Shown here: piece after piece, positions 1 through 11,800 of the stretch | Numbering within the stretch: the first letter of the stretch is position 1 | Layout of the letters: each line of letters starts with the position of its first letter | DNA from: Tetranychus cinnabarinus | Lineage: Eukaryota; Arthropoda; Arachnida; Trombidiformes; Tetranychidae | NCBI GenBank assembly: GCA_022266195.1 | Contig: WHVY01000007.1 | Span: 372,001 to 436,000 of the forward strand | Length of the DNA: 64,000 bases | Direction: 5' to 3' | The notes under the pieces: generated by a model | The model's input: the letters and a program-made list of their open reading frames with translations, nothing else | Databases searched by the model: none | Told to the model about the DNA's origin: nothing | Program-made: the position numbers and the translations under genes

Positions 1-109
1 AAGAACATCTGTAAGAATTGAATTAGCCTGAAAAGAGAAGAAAGAAAAGGAAAGAAAAGGAAACTTGTCTTTTTACTCTCAAAGACTTGGTTTGCCTGTC
101 AAAGAAACA

Positions 110-645
110 AATCTAAACGAAATGCCTGAGATTGTCTGGAATGTCGATATGATTCAACTATAATGATATTGTCAGTTCTATCAGTTTCAATCTTGCTCAA
201 TTCTCTTCCATGTTTTTCTCAACTTTAATCTTTAACATTATCTATTCAACTTTGCCTCAAAGCAGTCGACTTGCTTTTTTGCATAAATGATGAAATGAAA
301 CATTATTCTGGACGATCCAATAAAATAGTAAATTCCAATTTCATAAGCACTAAACGTTTCCATAAATCAACTGAAGCACCTTTTAAAAATGACTTTACTC
401 GAAGATCGAATCCATTTTTACCTCTAAAAAATCAAATCAGAAAATAATTCAATATGAATACAACATTTGATCAACTAACCATTAGCATGTGAAACTGATG
501 AAAGTAAAACAAAAGCCTTCATGAATGTCAATATGTAATTAATCATGAAAGACGGAACAATGAACATTAGAACAGATTAAATGATCGATCATTTTCCATG
601 TAAAATAATCTTTTATTATTTCTTTAATTATTGCTGATAATTTGT
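110..645. repeat. Direct repeat copy A (~535 bp)
   Basis: This segment is repeated at about 888-1423 with a nearly constant offset of about 778 bases. Shared blocks include the stretch around 165-260 (ATGATATTGTCAGTTCTATC and what follows) and the end near GCTGATAATTTG at 632. Scattered substitutions and small indels show the copies have diverged. Neither copy has a convincing ORF, target-site duplication or terminal inverted repeat, so it looks like a segmental duplication or noncoding repeat. Bases 1-109 and the 646-887 spacer show nothing else recognisable. Confidence 0.9.
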
Positions 646-887
646 TGGTTTTATGGATTCCATATTGAATTGTCTGAAAAGAAAATCGAAATAAATGTTG
701 AGTTGCATCCATTCGTGTTGAATATGAACAGATTCAATTGATTTAATCTTCACTGATTAATGAGTTTTCACGAATTCGAAAGTTGATTTTATTCTCATTA
801 AAAAACTGTTTAATCAAGTTAGACTATTACAAAGTTGTCAGTCTTTCAACTCCTGAAAACGCTTCAACATCATTGCTTGAAAAAAAC

Positions 888-1423
888 GTATATAAACGAA
901 AAGTCTGAGATAGTCTGAATGTCAGTATGATTCAACCATAATGATATTGTCAGTTCTATCAGTTTCAATCTTGCTCAATTCTCTTCCATGTTTTTCTTCA
1001 ACTTTAATCTTTAACATTATCTATTCAACTTTCCCTCAAAGCAGTCGACTTGCATTTTTTGCAAAAATGATAAAATGAAACAATATTCTGGAAGATCCAA
1101 TGAAACAGCAAATTGCAATTTCACAAGCACTTAAAGTTTCCGTAATTCAACTAAACTGAAGCACCTTTTACAAATGACTTTACTTCAAGATCGCAAACAT
1201 TTTTACCTTCAAAGAATCAAATCAGACAATAACTCAATATGAAAGCATCAACATTTGTTCAACATATCATCAGCATGATGAACTGATGATGCAAAGTAAG
1301 ACTCAATTAGTATCAAGCTGTGATTAATCAGAAATAATACTAAATAATGAAAATTAGAACAGATTTTGCATGATTGATGATTTGCCATAAAGTAACAATT
1401 CAATTTATGCTGATAATTTTTCG
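888..1423. repeat. Direct repeat copy B (~535 bp)
   Basis: This is the second copy of the unit at 110-645, in the same orientation. It ends about 250 bases before the start codon of the orphan gene at 1672, so it could contribute to that gene's 5' flank or UTR. Similarity starts near ATAAACGAAAAGTCTGAG and fades after GCTGATAATTTTT at about 1409-1421. The segment 1424-1671 has no counterpart after copy A. Confidence 0.9.
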
Positions 1424-1654
1424 ATTTATTAACTGTTGTCCCTTTAGCAACTATCGATGTTATCAAACTACTAAGCTAGTTGCTTTTATTACATTTCATT
1501 TCTCAAGTGTTTCATGGTTTATCTATGTTCAATCTCATTCTGATAGTATCAGGTCTGGTGAAAATAACGTTGATCTATTACGTATACATTCAATTATGTG
1601 ATTATTTAAATTATAATTCAATAAGTGACCCATAAAAGTAAGACGGAGCTGTCA

Positions 1655-1672
1655 ATGCTCAAGTGCTCATAA
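1655..1672 (+). promoter_or_regulatory. Five-codon upstream ORF overlapping the start of the orphan gene
   Basis: An ATG at 1655 opens five codons and ends at TAA 1670-1672, whose last A is the first base of the main ATG (TAATG). It is out of frame with the main gene. If the transcript starts upstream of 1655, initiation at the main ATG would need leaky scanning or reinitiation. This is read directly from sequence; any translational effect is inference. Confidence 0.4.
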
Positions 1673-3840
1673 TGACGAGTCCATTTTCGTATTACAATCC
1701 TGCTTCACCATTTAATTTTGACCAGCCACCTGTCACACCGTTAGTTCCTGTATCAAACAACTATGATCATGAGCCGTCTGATACCAACACACAGTCTAAT
1801 GATGATGAAGGTCCCGATAGTCCAGTTGAAATTGAAAAGCATCAAAATCGTGCTTCAAATAACGACAGTACCAGTTCTAATAGCGAATCTAGTTCACAAT
1901 CTAGCGACGAAAGTTCTTCTAATAACGATTCTGAAAGTGAAGAGGAAGATGGAACTATAAGCCGCCAACCAGAAGTTGAAACTTCATCTGCATCGAGAGG
2001 AAAAAGTTCAACACCGATAAAGTTTGTGGTTACAAAAAACGATGAAAAATTTTATCCAAGATCAGAATATGAAAAACCTCCCTTGTTTCAAGTCGACGAA
2101 AGCGAATACGGTCAATACGCGAATGGATTAGCTTTTCAAGACTTTGAGCCTAGTGACTCACGACATCAATGTTACAAAGTAATTTTTGAAGATAATTGTG
2201 CAAAAAACTCTTTCAGTTTCTTGTCCGATGAAGATGAACGAATCATTAAATATTCCGACATTGAAAAAAAGAAAATGATCTCGCTCGCTGATATCCTTCA
2301 GAATGAAAAGTCGCTCTTCTGCAAATCACAATACAGTGCCAAAATTTCAAATCAAAATACTGATGGAATAAGCTTTTCAGTTTACAATCATTACGCTGAT
2401 CCGATAAGTCATGTGCTCTTATTGGGTCTTGTACCAAAGCATTATGTTGACGCCACCAAACAGTTTATTGAATTTGGAAAAGAGGCAATTAAGAATAAAT
2501 TGAGAGAAAAAAGTGCCGACCCGAGAGACGTTGAGAAATTTTGCCTGTTCAACCAATTAACAAATAAGAACGACTATTACGGACCATTTTTTGATGGACA
2601 ATTGGAGATTTTTGTTTTTCTTTATTACACTCTGGAAACACAAGATCTTGTCAATTACGATCCGCCAGTAAATTCATTGGAATTTAAACAGTTTTTATGC
2701 TTTTTGCTCGATAAAATCAATTTTGATGGAACCAAAGAGTTTGATCGAAACTTACAATGCGATATATTACGCTATGGAAGATTCCCGAGAAAACAATCAC
2801 CCGACAAGAGGAATAAAAGACGCTCGTTTCCAGAAGATTTGGAAATTTCTTTACCTTTGCTTTGTCTGATAAAAAGGAATTATCACGAAATTCTCGCTCG
2901 TACTCATAAAAAGTATCATAAACATTGGCATTCTTTCATGCAAAAGCTTGCACTTCATCATTACAAATGTCCTCACACATACATCAAAATCATCGAAAAG
3001 TTCAATTCATTTACAGACCTTCTAGATGTTTATGAACGGATTTGTGTTAAAGATTCATTCAGATCAGTTGGTGTTTCTAATACTGATATAAGAGCTGTAT
3101 TGAAACAGTATATAGAGTCTAGCGATGTGATACCAGGAAAATTTGCCCATGAAATGAGTAATTTACTGAATGCTTTTTGCAAGCACTTTGCTACCTATCT
3201 GTTTGAAAATAATCATAACCGACCATTAGAAGATGAAACGATCAATTCTTACCTTCGCAAACATGATATTTGGCCAAAAACAAGAGTCAATTTGATTGTC
3301 GTACCTGCAAATAGATTTATTCGAGAAGTGGAAACACATTTGATTGGGAATGTTCAATTTTTGGCCCTTCTGCATGACAAAAGCTTTGACCAATTTAAAA
3401 TACAACGTGTACACAATGTACCAACGGGAAACAAGTTATGTTCTTGTGTTCACAGAATTTTAACAAACGCATTTAATTTTGATTCCCTAAAATCAGCAGA
3501 AAATTCTGATATCAATTGGAAACAGCTAGAAGAATCAGTTATCGATTTCAGATTATCTAATTTCAGAAACGTTCACCCAGTATTTGCAGGCAAAGAGTGT
3601 ATCACTCGTGAATTACCTATCAAGAACAATATAGTGAAAGAAATAACGAGCGAAAAATCAAAGCATCTCGAACAAACCAGAAAGATTATCCAAAGTGACA
3701 TGTTATCGAGCAAGCAATCATCTTCCGTTGTGTCATCATTTAAGAAAACCTGTAAAAGACGCAAAAGGAGACGAAAATCTAAGTCGTATCCACAGTTTAT
3801 CAACCATTTCCATGGACCAACGAAGTTCATTTTCAAATAA
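1672..3840 (+). CDS. Intronless 722-aa orphan protein, acidic Ser-rich N-terminus, basic C-terminus
   Basis: I do not recognise this protein. The frame is open upstream to 1642, but in-frame TAA codons lie at 1633 and 1639, and the first in-frame ATG is at 1672, which I take as the start. Residues 1-33 are Pro/Tyr/Phe-rich. Residues ~34-96 are a disordered acidic tract of Ser, Asp, Glu and Asn. Residues ~110-640 look folded, with mixed hydrophobic and charged residues and many Cys and His. Residues ~691-704 are a Lys/Arg cluster (KRRKRRRKSK) that fits a nuclear or nucleic-acid-binding signal. There is no signal peptide or clear membrane helix, and I see no transposase, reverse transcriptase or kinase motif. 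The stop TAA overlaps an AATAAA at 3836-3841. The gene is less A/T-rich than its surroundings and converges on the latrophilin 3' end. It could be a lineage-specific nuclear protein, a retrocopy or a domesticated element. Confidence 0.75.
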   Translation: MTSPFSYYNPASPFNFDQPPVTPLVPVSNNYDHEPSDTNTQSNDDEGPDSPVEIEKHQNRASNNDSTSSNSESSSQSSDESSSNNDSESEEEDGTISRQPEVETSSASRGKSSTPIKFVVTKNDEKFYPRSEYEKPPLFQVDESEYGQYANGLAFQDFEPSDSRHQCYKVIFEDNCAKNSFSFLSDEDERIIKYSDIEKKKMISLADILQNEKSLFCKSQYSAKISNQNTDGISFSVYNHYADPISHVLLLGLVPKHYVDATKQFIEFGKEAIKNKLREKSADPRDVEKFCLFNQLTNKNDYYGPFFDGQLEIFVFLYYTLETQDLVNYDPPVNSLEFKQFLCFLLDKINFDGTKEFDRNLQCDILRYGRFPRKQSPDKRNKRRSFPEDLEISLPLLCLIKRNYHEILARTHKKYHKHWHSFMQKLALHHYKCPHTYIKIIEKFNSFTDLLDVYERICVKDSFRSVGVSNTDIRAVLKQYIESSDVIPGKFAHEMSNLLNAFCKHFATYLFENNHNRPLEDETINSYLRKHDIWPKTRVNLIVVPANRFIREVETHLIGNVQFLALLHDKSFDQFKIQRVHNVPTGNKLCSCVHRILTNAFNFDSLKSAENSDINWKQLEESVIDFRLSNFRNVHPVFAGKECITRELPIKNNIVKEITSEKSKHLEQTRKIIQSDMLSSKQSSSVVSSFKKTCKRRKRRRKSKSYPQFINHFHGPTKFIFK

Positions 3841-4363
3841 AATTGTCTATTTTGTGTTCATATTGTATTATTCAGGTTCAAATTTCAAGACTTTTGACGA
3901 GTCTCCTCTAGAAGAGTTATGCATTTAATGAAACCTTTTGTGTGAAAAATTTCGTGAGACCAGAGCTTTTCATTACAATTAGCTTGTTATTTGGATTGAC
4001 TTTTATGTTAACAAATTTCATTTTTATATATTTTACAAAATTAGATGACAAAAAGAAGTAGATTTGGACATTTTTAAATTATCAATTGGTTTAAAATTAC
4101 ATTAATAATTTTTTTTGTAGAAAATTGTTGAGCCATTTTGACAGAAACGTGTTTATCGCAATTGATCGGTGTTGAGAGTCGTCTTGCTTGGTCCGAGTGT
4201 AAAAAACATTTCAATTGGGAATGGAATTATCATCAATTGAAGAGCTAAACGAAAAGACCAGCAAGCTTGATTTGGAAAATTGTTTTGGTTTAAAGAAAAA
4301 TTTTAAATTAAATGTACATTCATTAAAATTTTGAGTTTACTGGAAAATTGATTGATTGAGCGG
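3841..4363. other. Convergent intergenic spacer (3' UTRs)
   Basis: This A/T-rich stretch separates the stop of the + strand orphan gene from the stop of the minus-strand latrophilin gene. It must hold both 3' UTRs. I found no canonical AATAAA on the minus strand here. No ORF or repeat of note is visible. Confidence 0.6.
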
Positions 4364-5861
4364 TCAACAATGATCACCATTAACTGCTCCCGTTGTGCTA
4401 ACAATTTGATTTCCTTTTAATTTGGCAAACACAGTTTTAGACTTGTTGGATTTACTTGGCTTGTGTGAAGATGAAGAACCTAGAGATCTTTGAGGCGATC
4501 GAGGTGAAACTGGAATATTAAGTCGAGTGGTTGGAAGATTGCAAGTTGATGAGGGTGATGATGAAGAGGAAGATGATGATGAAGATGCAGATAAAGATGA
4601 AGCTTGAAGCTCCTTGTGACTCTGGTTTTGAGGCTTCTGTGATTCTTGCTGATCTTGGCCATTCGACTCGTAAGCTGTTCTAGTATTGTCTCGAATTATT
4701 GCCGGTAAAAGTTCATCAGATGAAGCTCGGTGATTGGGTAATGTTGAACGTACCAGTGTTGTCCTACGATCTAGAGTACCATTTGGTCCAACAATTATAT
4801 TATTGTACTTGTACTGATCACGAAGAAGTGATCGTTTGTCTGCAGACTGAGGTTTATTGTTGATGAATAGGTGGAGCTTTTGATATTCTGATGGTGCAAG
4901 GGAATGGTGATGATGAGGATGAGATGAATAATGTGATGAGTGATGATGATTGGGATGGGTTGTTGAAGAGTTTAAAGTTGAATGATGATTATGATGAGAA
5001 GATGATAATGGCTGGTGATATTGATGGTAAGAGTTTTGTGAATAAATGGAACCCTGAAATTGACTCGGTGAGCCTGTTAAAGCACTTGAGTGTAAAAAAT
5101 TGTTCCCATGAACATGATGATAGTTTGAATCATCTGGTATACATTCATACAAATGTTCACCTGGAATACGAGTCAGCGAAACGTCACTTCTCATGATAAT
5201 TGGTCTCATCGGTCCCGTTGTGGCATCCGAGTGTGATAATCCTTCCATCAATGCACGAGTTTCCATTTCTAAATCGGTATCAATTGAATGGTCATAAAGA
5301 CGACTCATCTCTTCATGACCCAATCCTGATACACCAGTTGGTTTGCGTCCTGAGGTGAGCAATTGAGCTGATCCAGGACCAATCATTGGTTCTTCTGATT
5401 CAGGATAACATGAAGTATCTGGATAGGGACAAGACATTGGTATTCCTTGAGGCATTATACTGCCACCAGCTGAAGAACCAGAAGATGAAGGTTTGGTTGA
5501 ACAAGTGCCCAAAGTACCTTGGATAAGGGATGAAGACTGGTGAGGTGAAGATGCCGAGGGATGGAAGAAATTTGACCTTTCTGCTGGACTCGAAGAGGCA
5601 ACCTTTTCTCCGTCAAATTGAGCACACAGTTGACAGCATAGCCAAGATAGCCAATGACATCGAGACACAACCCGAACATATTCACGTCTAACTTTATCAT
5701 TGACCAAACATTGAAAGGTGAAAATGTAAACTCCTTGAAGCACATTGAAGCCGGTAAAAAGGGAAGCAGTCAAGAAGCTAGGAAAGGAAATGTAAAGGAC
5801 ACCAGAAGACCAGGTTAATCCCAATACAAGTATCAATCCAAGTGAACCACGAGCCCATAAT
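4364..5861 (-). CDS. Cirl: Latrophilin exon 9: transmembrane helices 6-7 and cytoplasmic tail
   Basis: After a TTTCATTAG acceptor the frame gives RLWARGSLGLILVLGLTW (TM6 start), an extracellular loop, TM7 (FTGFNVLQGVYIFTFQC) and the juxtamembrane KVRREY motif typical of latrophilins. The ~430-residue tail is low-complexity: Ser-rich, a His/Ser/Tyr segment with several HHH runs at about two thirds of the exon, a poly-Ser run, then a basic Ser/Lys end. It ends GDHC, not the class I PDZ motif of vertebrate latrophilins. An ORF on the opposite strand at 4891-5196 is a shadow of the His-rich part. Confidence 0.94.
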
Positions 5862-8800
5862 CTAATGAAAAAAGAGAAACAAAAGCATTAATTAGATAAA
5901 TTGAATAATTCAAAAATCATGATCTTTTCAGTTCATCAGTTGTTCAATCAGTTGTAAGTTACAATGCTAAATGCGAATACTGCCGCCACCTTGTGTCAAC
6001 CAAACTAATTTTTCATAAACCAAAATGAACAGTCGATAAAAGAAGAGCATTAAAAGACGAAAAATTGACGTTCATCTAAGCTGTAATTAACCTTAAATCG
6101 CCTAAATTGAATCAATTTACTTCATCTTTAATCAAAGTGTCTTTTGAAATCAAGTTAAAAATGAAAAAAAAATGATCGCATTTTAATCATGCTCAACCCT
6201 TTAAGCTTGAATTTCCTGCAAATTGAAAGTGAAGACTTTGACAGTTCCAACCTTGCAATGCCTTTTTTTGGGTTCCCACTGAAAAGTCTGTTTAGTTTGT
6301 TTACAAAACAAGATGATAAATAAGCTTGAATCTGCGTAACTCTTGATACACAAGAGACAATTATTATGTTAATAACTTTTGAACAACTACCATTAACACA
6401 AAATGGTTTCCATGTTAATAATGATTATTATTATCATTACTGGTAACATTAATATTAACATGATTATAATGTTCATCATGTTACGATTATCACTTTACAA
6501 TTTTGGCCCTTTTTCCTCTCAAAATTGATGCCAAAAGTTGGAAACAAGTTTTTTTGCCTTTAAATTAACAGAGAGAGAGAGAGGAGGATAAAGAAGAGAC
6601 ACAAAAAACTGGAGATTAAAAAAATCAACATGGAAATGGCAAGATTCGTGTTCTTTTTTCTGCTCATCTTCAGAGTAAACATTAACATAGGCTAGGCTTG
6701 AAATTTGAGCTAACAAGTTGAGCTCATTAGCAAAGCAACCAGTTGATTAAAAGTAATAATAGCAAGATTTGTTGAGATTTTTATTGCTACTGCATGTTTG
6801 ACTTGCAAGTTGGGCTAAAATGAAAGACATAATTAAATATAAAGTTGACTGGGAGGAGAAACGAGTCGAGAAATGATGATGAAGATAATGAAAGAAGATG
6901 AAGAAGATGAATGCAAAATAACAAGTTGATAAGATGCTTACATAAGCTGCTTATATCTTGCAATTAGAATTGCTTGTCGTCTGTTGAAAGAATCATTTTA
7001 TTTCATTTTTTTTGTTGTAAGTTTCCAATGATTTATCATTCATTAGCAAAAGTGAATCTCGGTGAGGTTAAGGTAAACATGGCGATGAATCAAATTGATG
7101 ATGTTGGTTAAAGATGAGGTTACGTTGTTGTTGATATTGGTATTAAAATGTCAACATTAAAGTTGTCATGTAATGAGAATGTTGAACCAGTTAAGATGCA
7201 GATTGATATTCATGACGAGATTCAAGATAATGAGAAATGTGGGCAAAATGTTGTTTAATTACCAATGACCCAGTCAACCAGAAATTTAGTGATGAATGTT
7301 TATCGATTGGAGAAAAGAAAAGAAGAAAAAATGTTGAATAAAATGAACTTCGACAAATACTGAGCAACGTTTAGAAGCGAAAAGTCGATGTGACGAATGG
7401 GCCAACGTTTTCATGTTGCATGATGAGAAGCAAAATGTCGAGTAAAATGTTGGATAACATTGAAAGACAAATACTGAAAGGGAAAAGTTGAGACGAATTT
7501 GCGTTTTGATGGACAAATAGACAGTAACGATTGGAGACACTTGGACCGACCTTAGGGTCTAATGTGATGCTTGAACAATTAACTCGACCATCTATAAATA
7601 TCAGGTCAAGTGTGTGTTTAGTTGATTGCTTTATTCTCATCCTTTTTGTCTTGCCTTTCAGTTCATCTTTTGTAAATATTTTGCTCTTCATCTTCTTCTC
7701 AATCTTTTCTTAATCTTGATGATTAAAAGGCAAAGTGAAGGGTAAAATGATGATGAAGAGTGGAAGAGAGGAGAAAGGATTTACTAGAGATGATCTGTGA
7801 GTAGGAAAAGGTTTGCCTTGGCCAGTTGAACAACTGATCCTTTACTTGATCAATCTAAATCCATCAGATTAAATCAAGTTTATTGGTCATTTTCAGGGAA
7901 ATCAAGGCAATTGCAGGACCACCATGAGTATCAATGAAAACAGATAAACTCTTCTTTGGTGCAACATTAACATTCTTGTTGAAAATTCAAGTTCAACTTG
8001 TAAATAGCAAAACAAGAAAGTAATTAATTTTGCAGGAGAATGGACAAGAAATGAATTGCTCTCTTTTTCTGGATAAAGCTCTACTTTTTCAGGTTTTTTT
8101 TTCAATGAGAACTAATGAACAATCTTTATGATTAATCTGATAATTTGAATTTTCAAGAAAATAATCAGTTTTGCTAAGATTTTCAATCGATAAAACTCTT
8201 TCTTCTTTTACCTCAATTTGAACAGGAAAAACTGCTACAGAAGATGAAGCTTTTCTGATAACTGCAATAATGGGTAATTTATCATGAAATAATGATTAAA
8301 GTTCACATAAAAGGAAAATGCATTACAAAGCTAATTCCCTGTGAGAATAGATTTGCCTGATTTTCAAAAATTAATGTAAACAAGAAAAAGTGATTCAATT
8401 AATTCTTGAAGATTAAAAATTAACGGATTAACAGCAATTGAATATCAAGTTTCAAATAAAGACTTCGAGTATCATTTGTTGAGAGAAAGAGGATAAAGGA
8501 AATTGAATTAAAATATGTTCATCATGAAATGAAAACATTTTGTTACAAAATTGGTAGCAATTACTGAAACTGGATTAAATTGAGCTTAGGAAACAATAAC
8601 TTGATTACAGGTTGGAAACAAGAGTTAACCAAGTTATGGCTATTATCGTACAACAGCTAAACATGTAACATTGCGATTCAAACATGGTACGGCTTTGGTT
8701 GAGCATGAAATTGACGAACAGTTGAACAAGTTGAACGAAAAGAAAATTGCATTTTTCCCTGAACAATCATGTACTTTACCTGATTTGTTTAATTTTATCC

Positions 8801-11800
8801 TGATGTTTAACCTCTTTATGGACAAACGAGGTTGATATATGTTTAGATATGGCACATTGAGCGATAATCAGTAAGACAAGGTTACAGGAAAGGATGAAAG
8901 CCAATGGAAGCACAAATGATTGAAGTACGACCGTCGAGTTGATCCAGCAAACGGTTGATCCACCGTACGGTGAACCTGATAGACCGAGGGTTAAACCTAT
9001 CAGGGTCAAGGGTGCAATGTAGGCAGTGATTAGGTAGATGGGCAGTCGAGACGAGGTCGTCTCATAGGTTTCGATAAGTGTATAGTAAAGGTGGATCGAC
9101 TCCATGAGCATCCACAGGAATGAAGCAGTTATAGTATAGTGAAGTGATGCAGCAATGATTGAGCAAAAGGTGTTGAGGTAAACTTTGTCAATGCCCAAGA
9201 TGAAGATGAGTTCAACTGCCAGTAGGCAAAGGCACAAATTGGCGTGGATAAAGGTTCGTTCAGCTCGAAGATTTCTATCGATATGGAAAAGTGTTGAAAG
9301 AAGAAAAAACATAATTGAATTAATTTCATTGCTTCATGTGATACAAATGTTTCATCTTCTCTTGTTTACATCATTATTGTAAGTGTATTGATTAAGAAAA
9401 TTGATTTATGCAAATTAAATTATCTTTTTTAGCTTTTCTTTCTTTACCGGGATTGCTTGTTCAACATTTTGTTTGCTTTATTCACAGAAAAGTTGCGCTC
9501 TTATGCCATTAAAATGAGTTTATCATTAAATTCATGATCAAGTTCATGATCGAGTTCATGATTGAGTTTACGATTGGATTCAATTTTCTAGTTTAATTTA
9601 ATAATGGCTTTTCTTGAAATTCGACTTTTTTTCCATTCCAATATTCGAAACTTATTTCTTTTGCTTTTTGCAACTTTTCAAAGATTTTCATAATTTTACA
9701 GTCATGAAACATGGGTTAATGGCAATATGAAATGATGGACTAATGAGAAGCGAGAAAAGTTATGTAAATGAAATGATCTACAATTTGCAGTCAATTTATG
9801 CAAATTGCTGAAAACTCATTAAATGACATTACTATTCTAGTTGCAGTTGTTGATTTTTTCTGCTCTTTTTCATCTTCTCACGATTCACCAAATTAATGAT
9901 CATGTTGATTCAACTAGACTTTCATCTTGCTAATTGATTTCACAGCAACAACGAAAAGTTTCCAGTCAAAGTAAAAGGGTTTGTCTTATCGTCCAACTTT
10001 CTTTTCAAAATAATGATGATGGACTTTTTGGCTCGTCTTAATGTACTAGACTTCTTGACAATTTCATATTGAATAATACCATTAATGATGAGAATAAAGT
10101 AAATTTGAAAAGTCACAACTCGCAATAAAAATGAAATGTTACAATTGAAAATGTTTTTTTCTTCTTGAATCAACAGGAAATCGATGGAAACTCTAGAGAC
10201 TATCGATCATTTGGAGTCACTTTCCATGAAGGGTTAACATTTTTCTCGCAAATATTTACTCTCGGCTCCAGGGTCAGTTGACCAATGTAAATGCACAACT
10301 TGTGTCCATTAGTTTACACTCGATTCCTTCCCTTCCTGAACCCAATTATTTATCAGCTAATTTTCATCCCTTTCTCATTGATATTTTTTCCTTTGCAACT
10401 AAACCCTTCAATAAAGAGATGCATTACTTCACATCATTTCCTCTTCTCATTTCTTCCCAATCCATCTACATCATTCCCTCTCAGCAAACATTTACTAATT
10501 ATCCATTGATATTGATTGATGTTGAATGTCAAACTAAGGCAAAAAGTTGATTTCATTTTAATTGCAATAAACTAGCAAAATCAAGGAAAGAAGAGAACAA
10601 AAAATCTCCCAAATTCATTGATAAATTTTCAACTTTTTACCTTCTTTCTGAGAAACTTTTGCATAATTGATTCAAAGTTGATTATGTTGTAAATATTGCA
10701 ACCAACAATTAAGTTGATTAAGACTTAACAAAGCTGATTGCTCATTGTTTGCCCATCGATTGTAATCTTTAATCTTTGATTATTACCTTTTATAATTAAT
10801 ACATTTTCATCTCGGCAACTTTTAGGATTTTTGAGAGAAATAAAGTTTTTCCTTTTTTCAACTTTTTTTAATTAGATAATTGTATTTGTATTTACGGAAA
10901 AGAGGTGAGTGGATGAGATTTAAATTAGTTTTGGAGTGAACTATTCAAACTAAACATTCAACAAGTATTGATTCAGCAATTAATCAAAAATGATGAGGCT
11001 CGGGATGATCAGCAAGAGGCTCAAGGTTGCTTCGGGTAAAAAGTTTACAATTATTGTTACAATTAACTTGACGGTAAACTGTAAACATCAATAATCTCTG
11101 TTCTGATGCACTGTAATGTGTTTGTACCTACGCATTAATTTAAAAATAATTACATCCAAACTATAAAAGGTGGTTTTAAAGTTTAAAACTTAACCTTAAA
11201 CTCCCACTCGATATTTTTTTATATTTCATTTCGTTTCTTGGCTGTTAGTTTTGACGCTCTGATCAACTTGAATTAAAATCAATTGATTTGTTACATTTCT
11301 AATGTTCAATTGGATCAACGTTGAATTTCAAATGAGAAATCATTATCGATTCAAACATATTAATAGCAATGAATTTAAAATTTAATTTCTTTCTAGCTCA
11401 AACTTTCTCAACTCTTATTATAATTCACAGTTTTGTATTGAAAAGCAACGGAACAATTCAATCGCTCTCAGCGTAAATTTCAAATTTCAGTTTGTTCGAA
11501 TTTTGATTTCTGAATAAAATTAGAAAATTTAGTAAAAAATCGATTGACAATTTCTTCATTTTCGCTTCTTAGAACACACTGGAATATTTGAATCGATAAA
11601 CTTTTGTTCAGCTTTTGGTTAATGTTTTTTCCTTTTCTGTTAAGCTTACGGAAAAGCAAACAAAATCGTTAAATCAATGCAATCATGTTGGACGAATGAA
11701 TTTAAAGTTTACTTAGTTAGGCTCAGTTGGGATTGAATTTTCCCTGGAAAAATCTTACCTGAAAACGAGAAAAGTAAGTAAACAAATGCAGAGGAAAAAT

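Larger units (their letters stand above)
5862..8779 (-). other. Latrophilin intron 8
   Basis: This A/T-rich intron of about 2.9 kb has a clear donor and acceptor. It contains a short GA run at 6571-6582 and an imperfect palindrome at 6411-6462. Overlapping short ORFs around 7286-7713 sit on both strands, have biased composition and no recognisable domain, so they are treated as noncoding. Confidence 0.85.

Noticed and set aside
1663..1671. GTG at 1663 as start of the orphan gene
   Set aside because: Eukaryotic initiation at GTG is rare and an ATG follows three codons later at 1672.
4891..5196. 101-aa + strand ORF
   Set aside because: It is the antisense of the His-rich latrophilin tail. The Asp/Met-rich composition is what the reverse of His and Ser codon runs gives.
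9940..10173. Hydrophobic minus ORF considered as the missing TM1 exon
   Set aside because: The true TM1 exon at 11759-11862 fits both neighbours in phase. This ORF has neither fitting splice sites nor the expected loop sequence.
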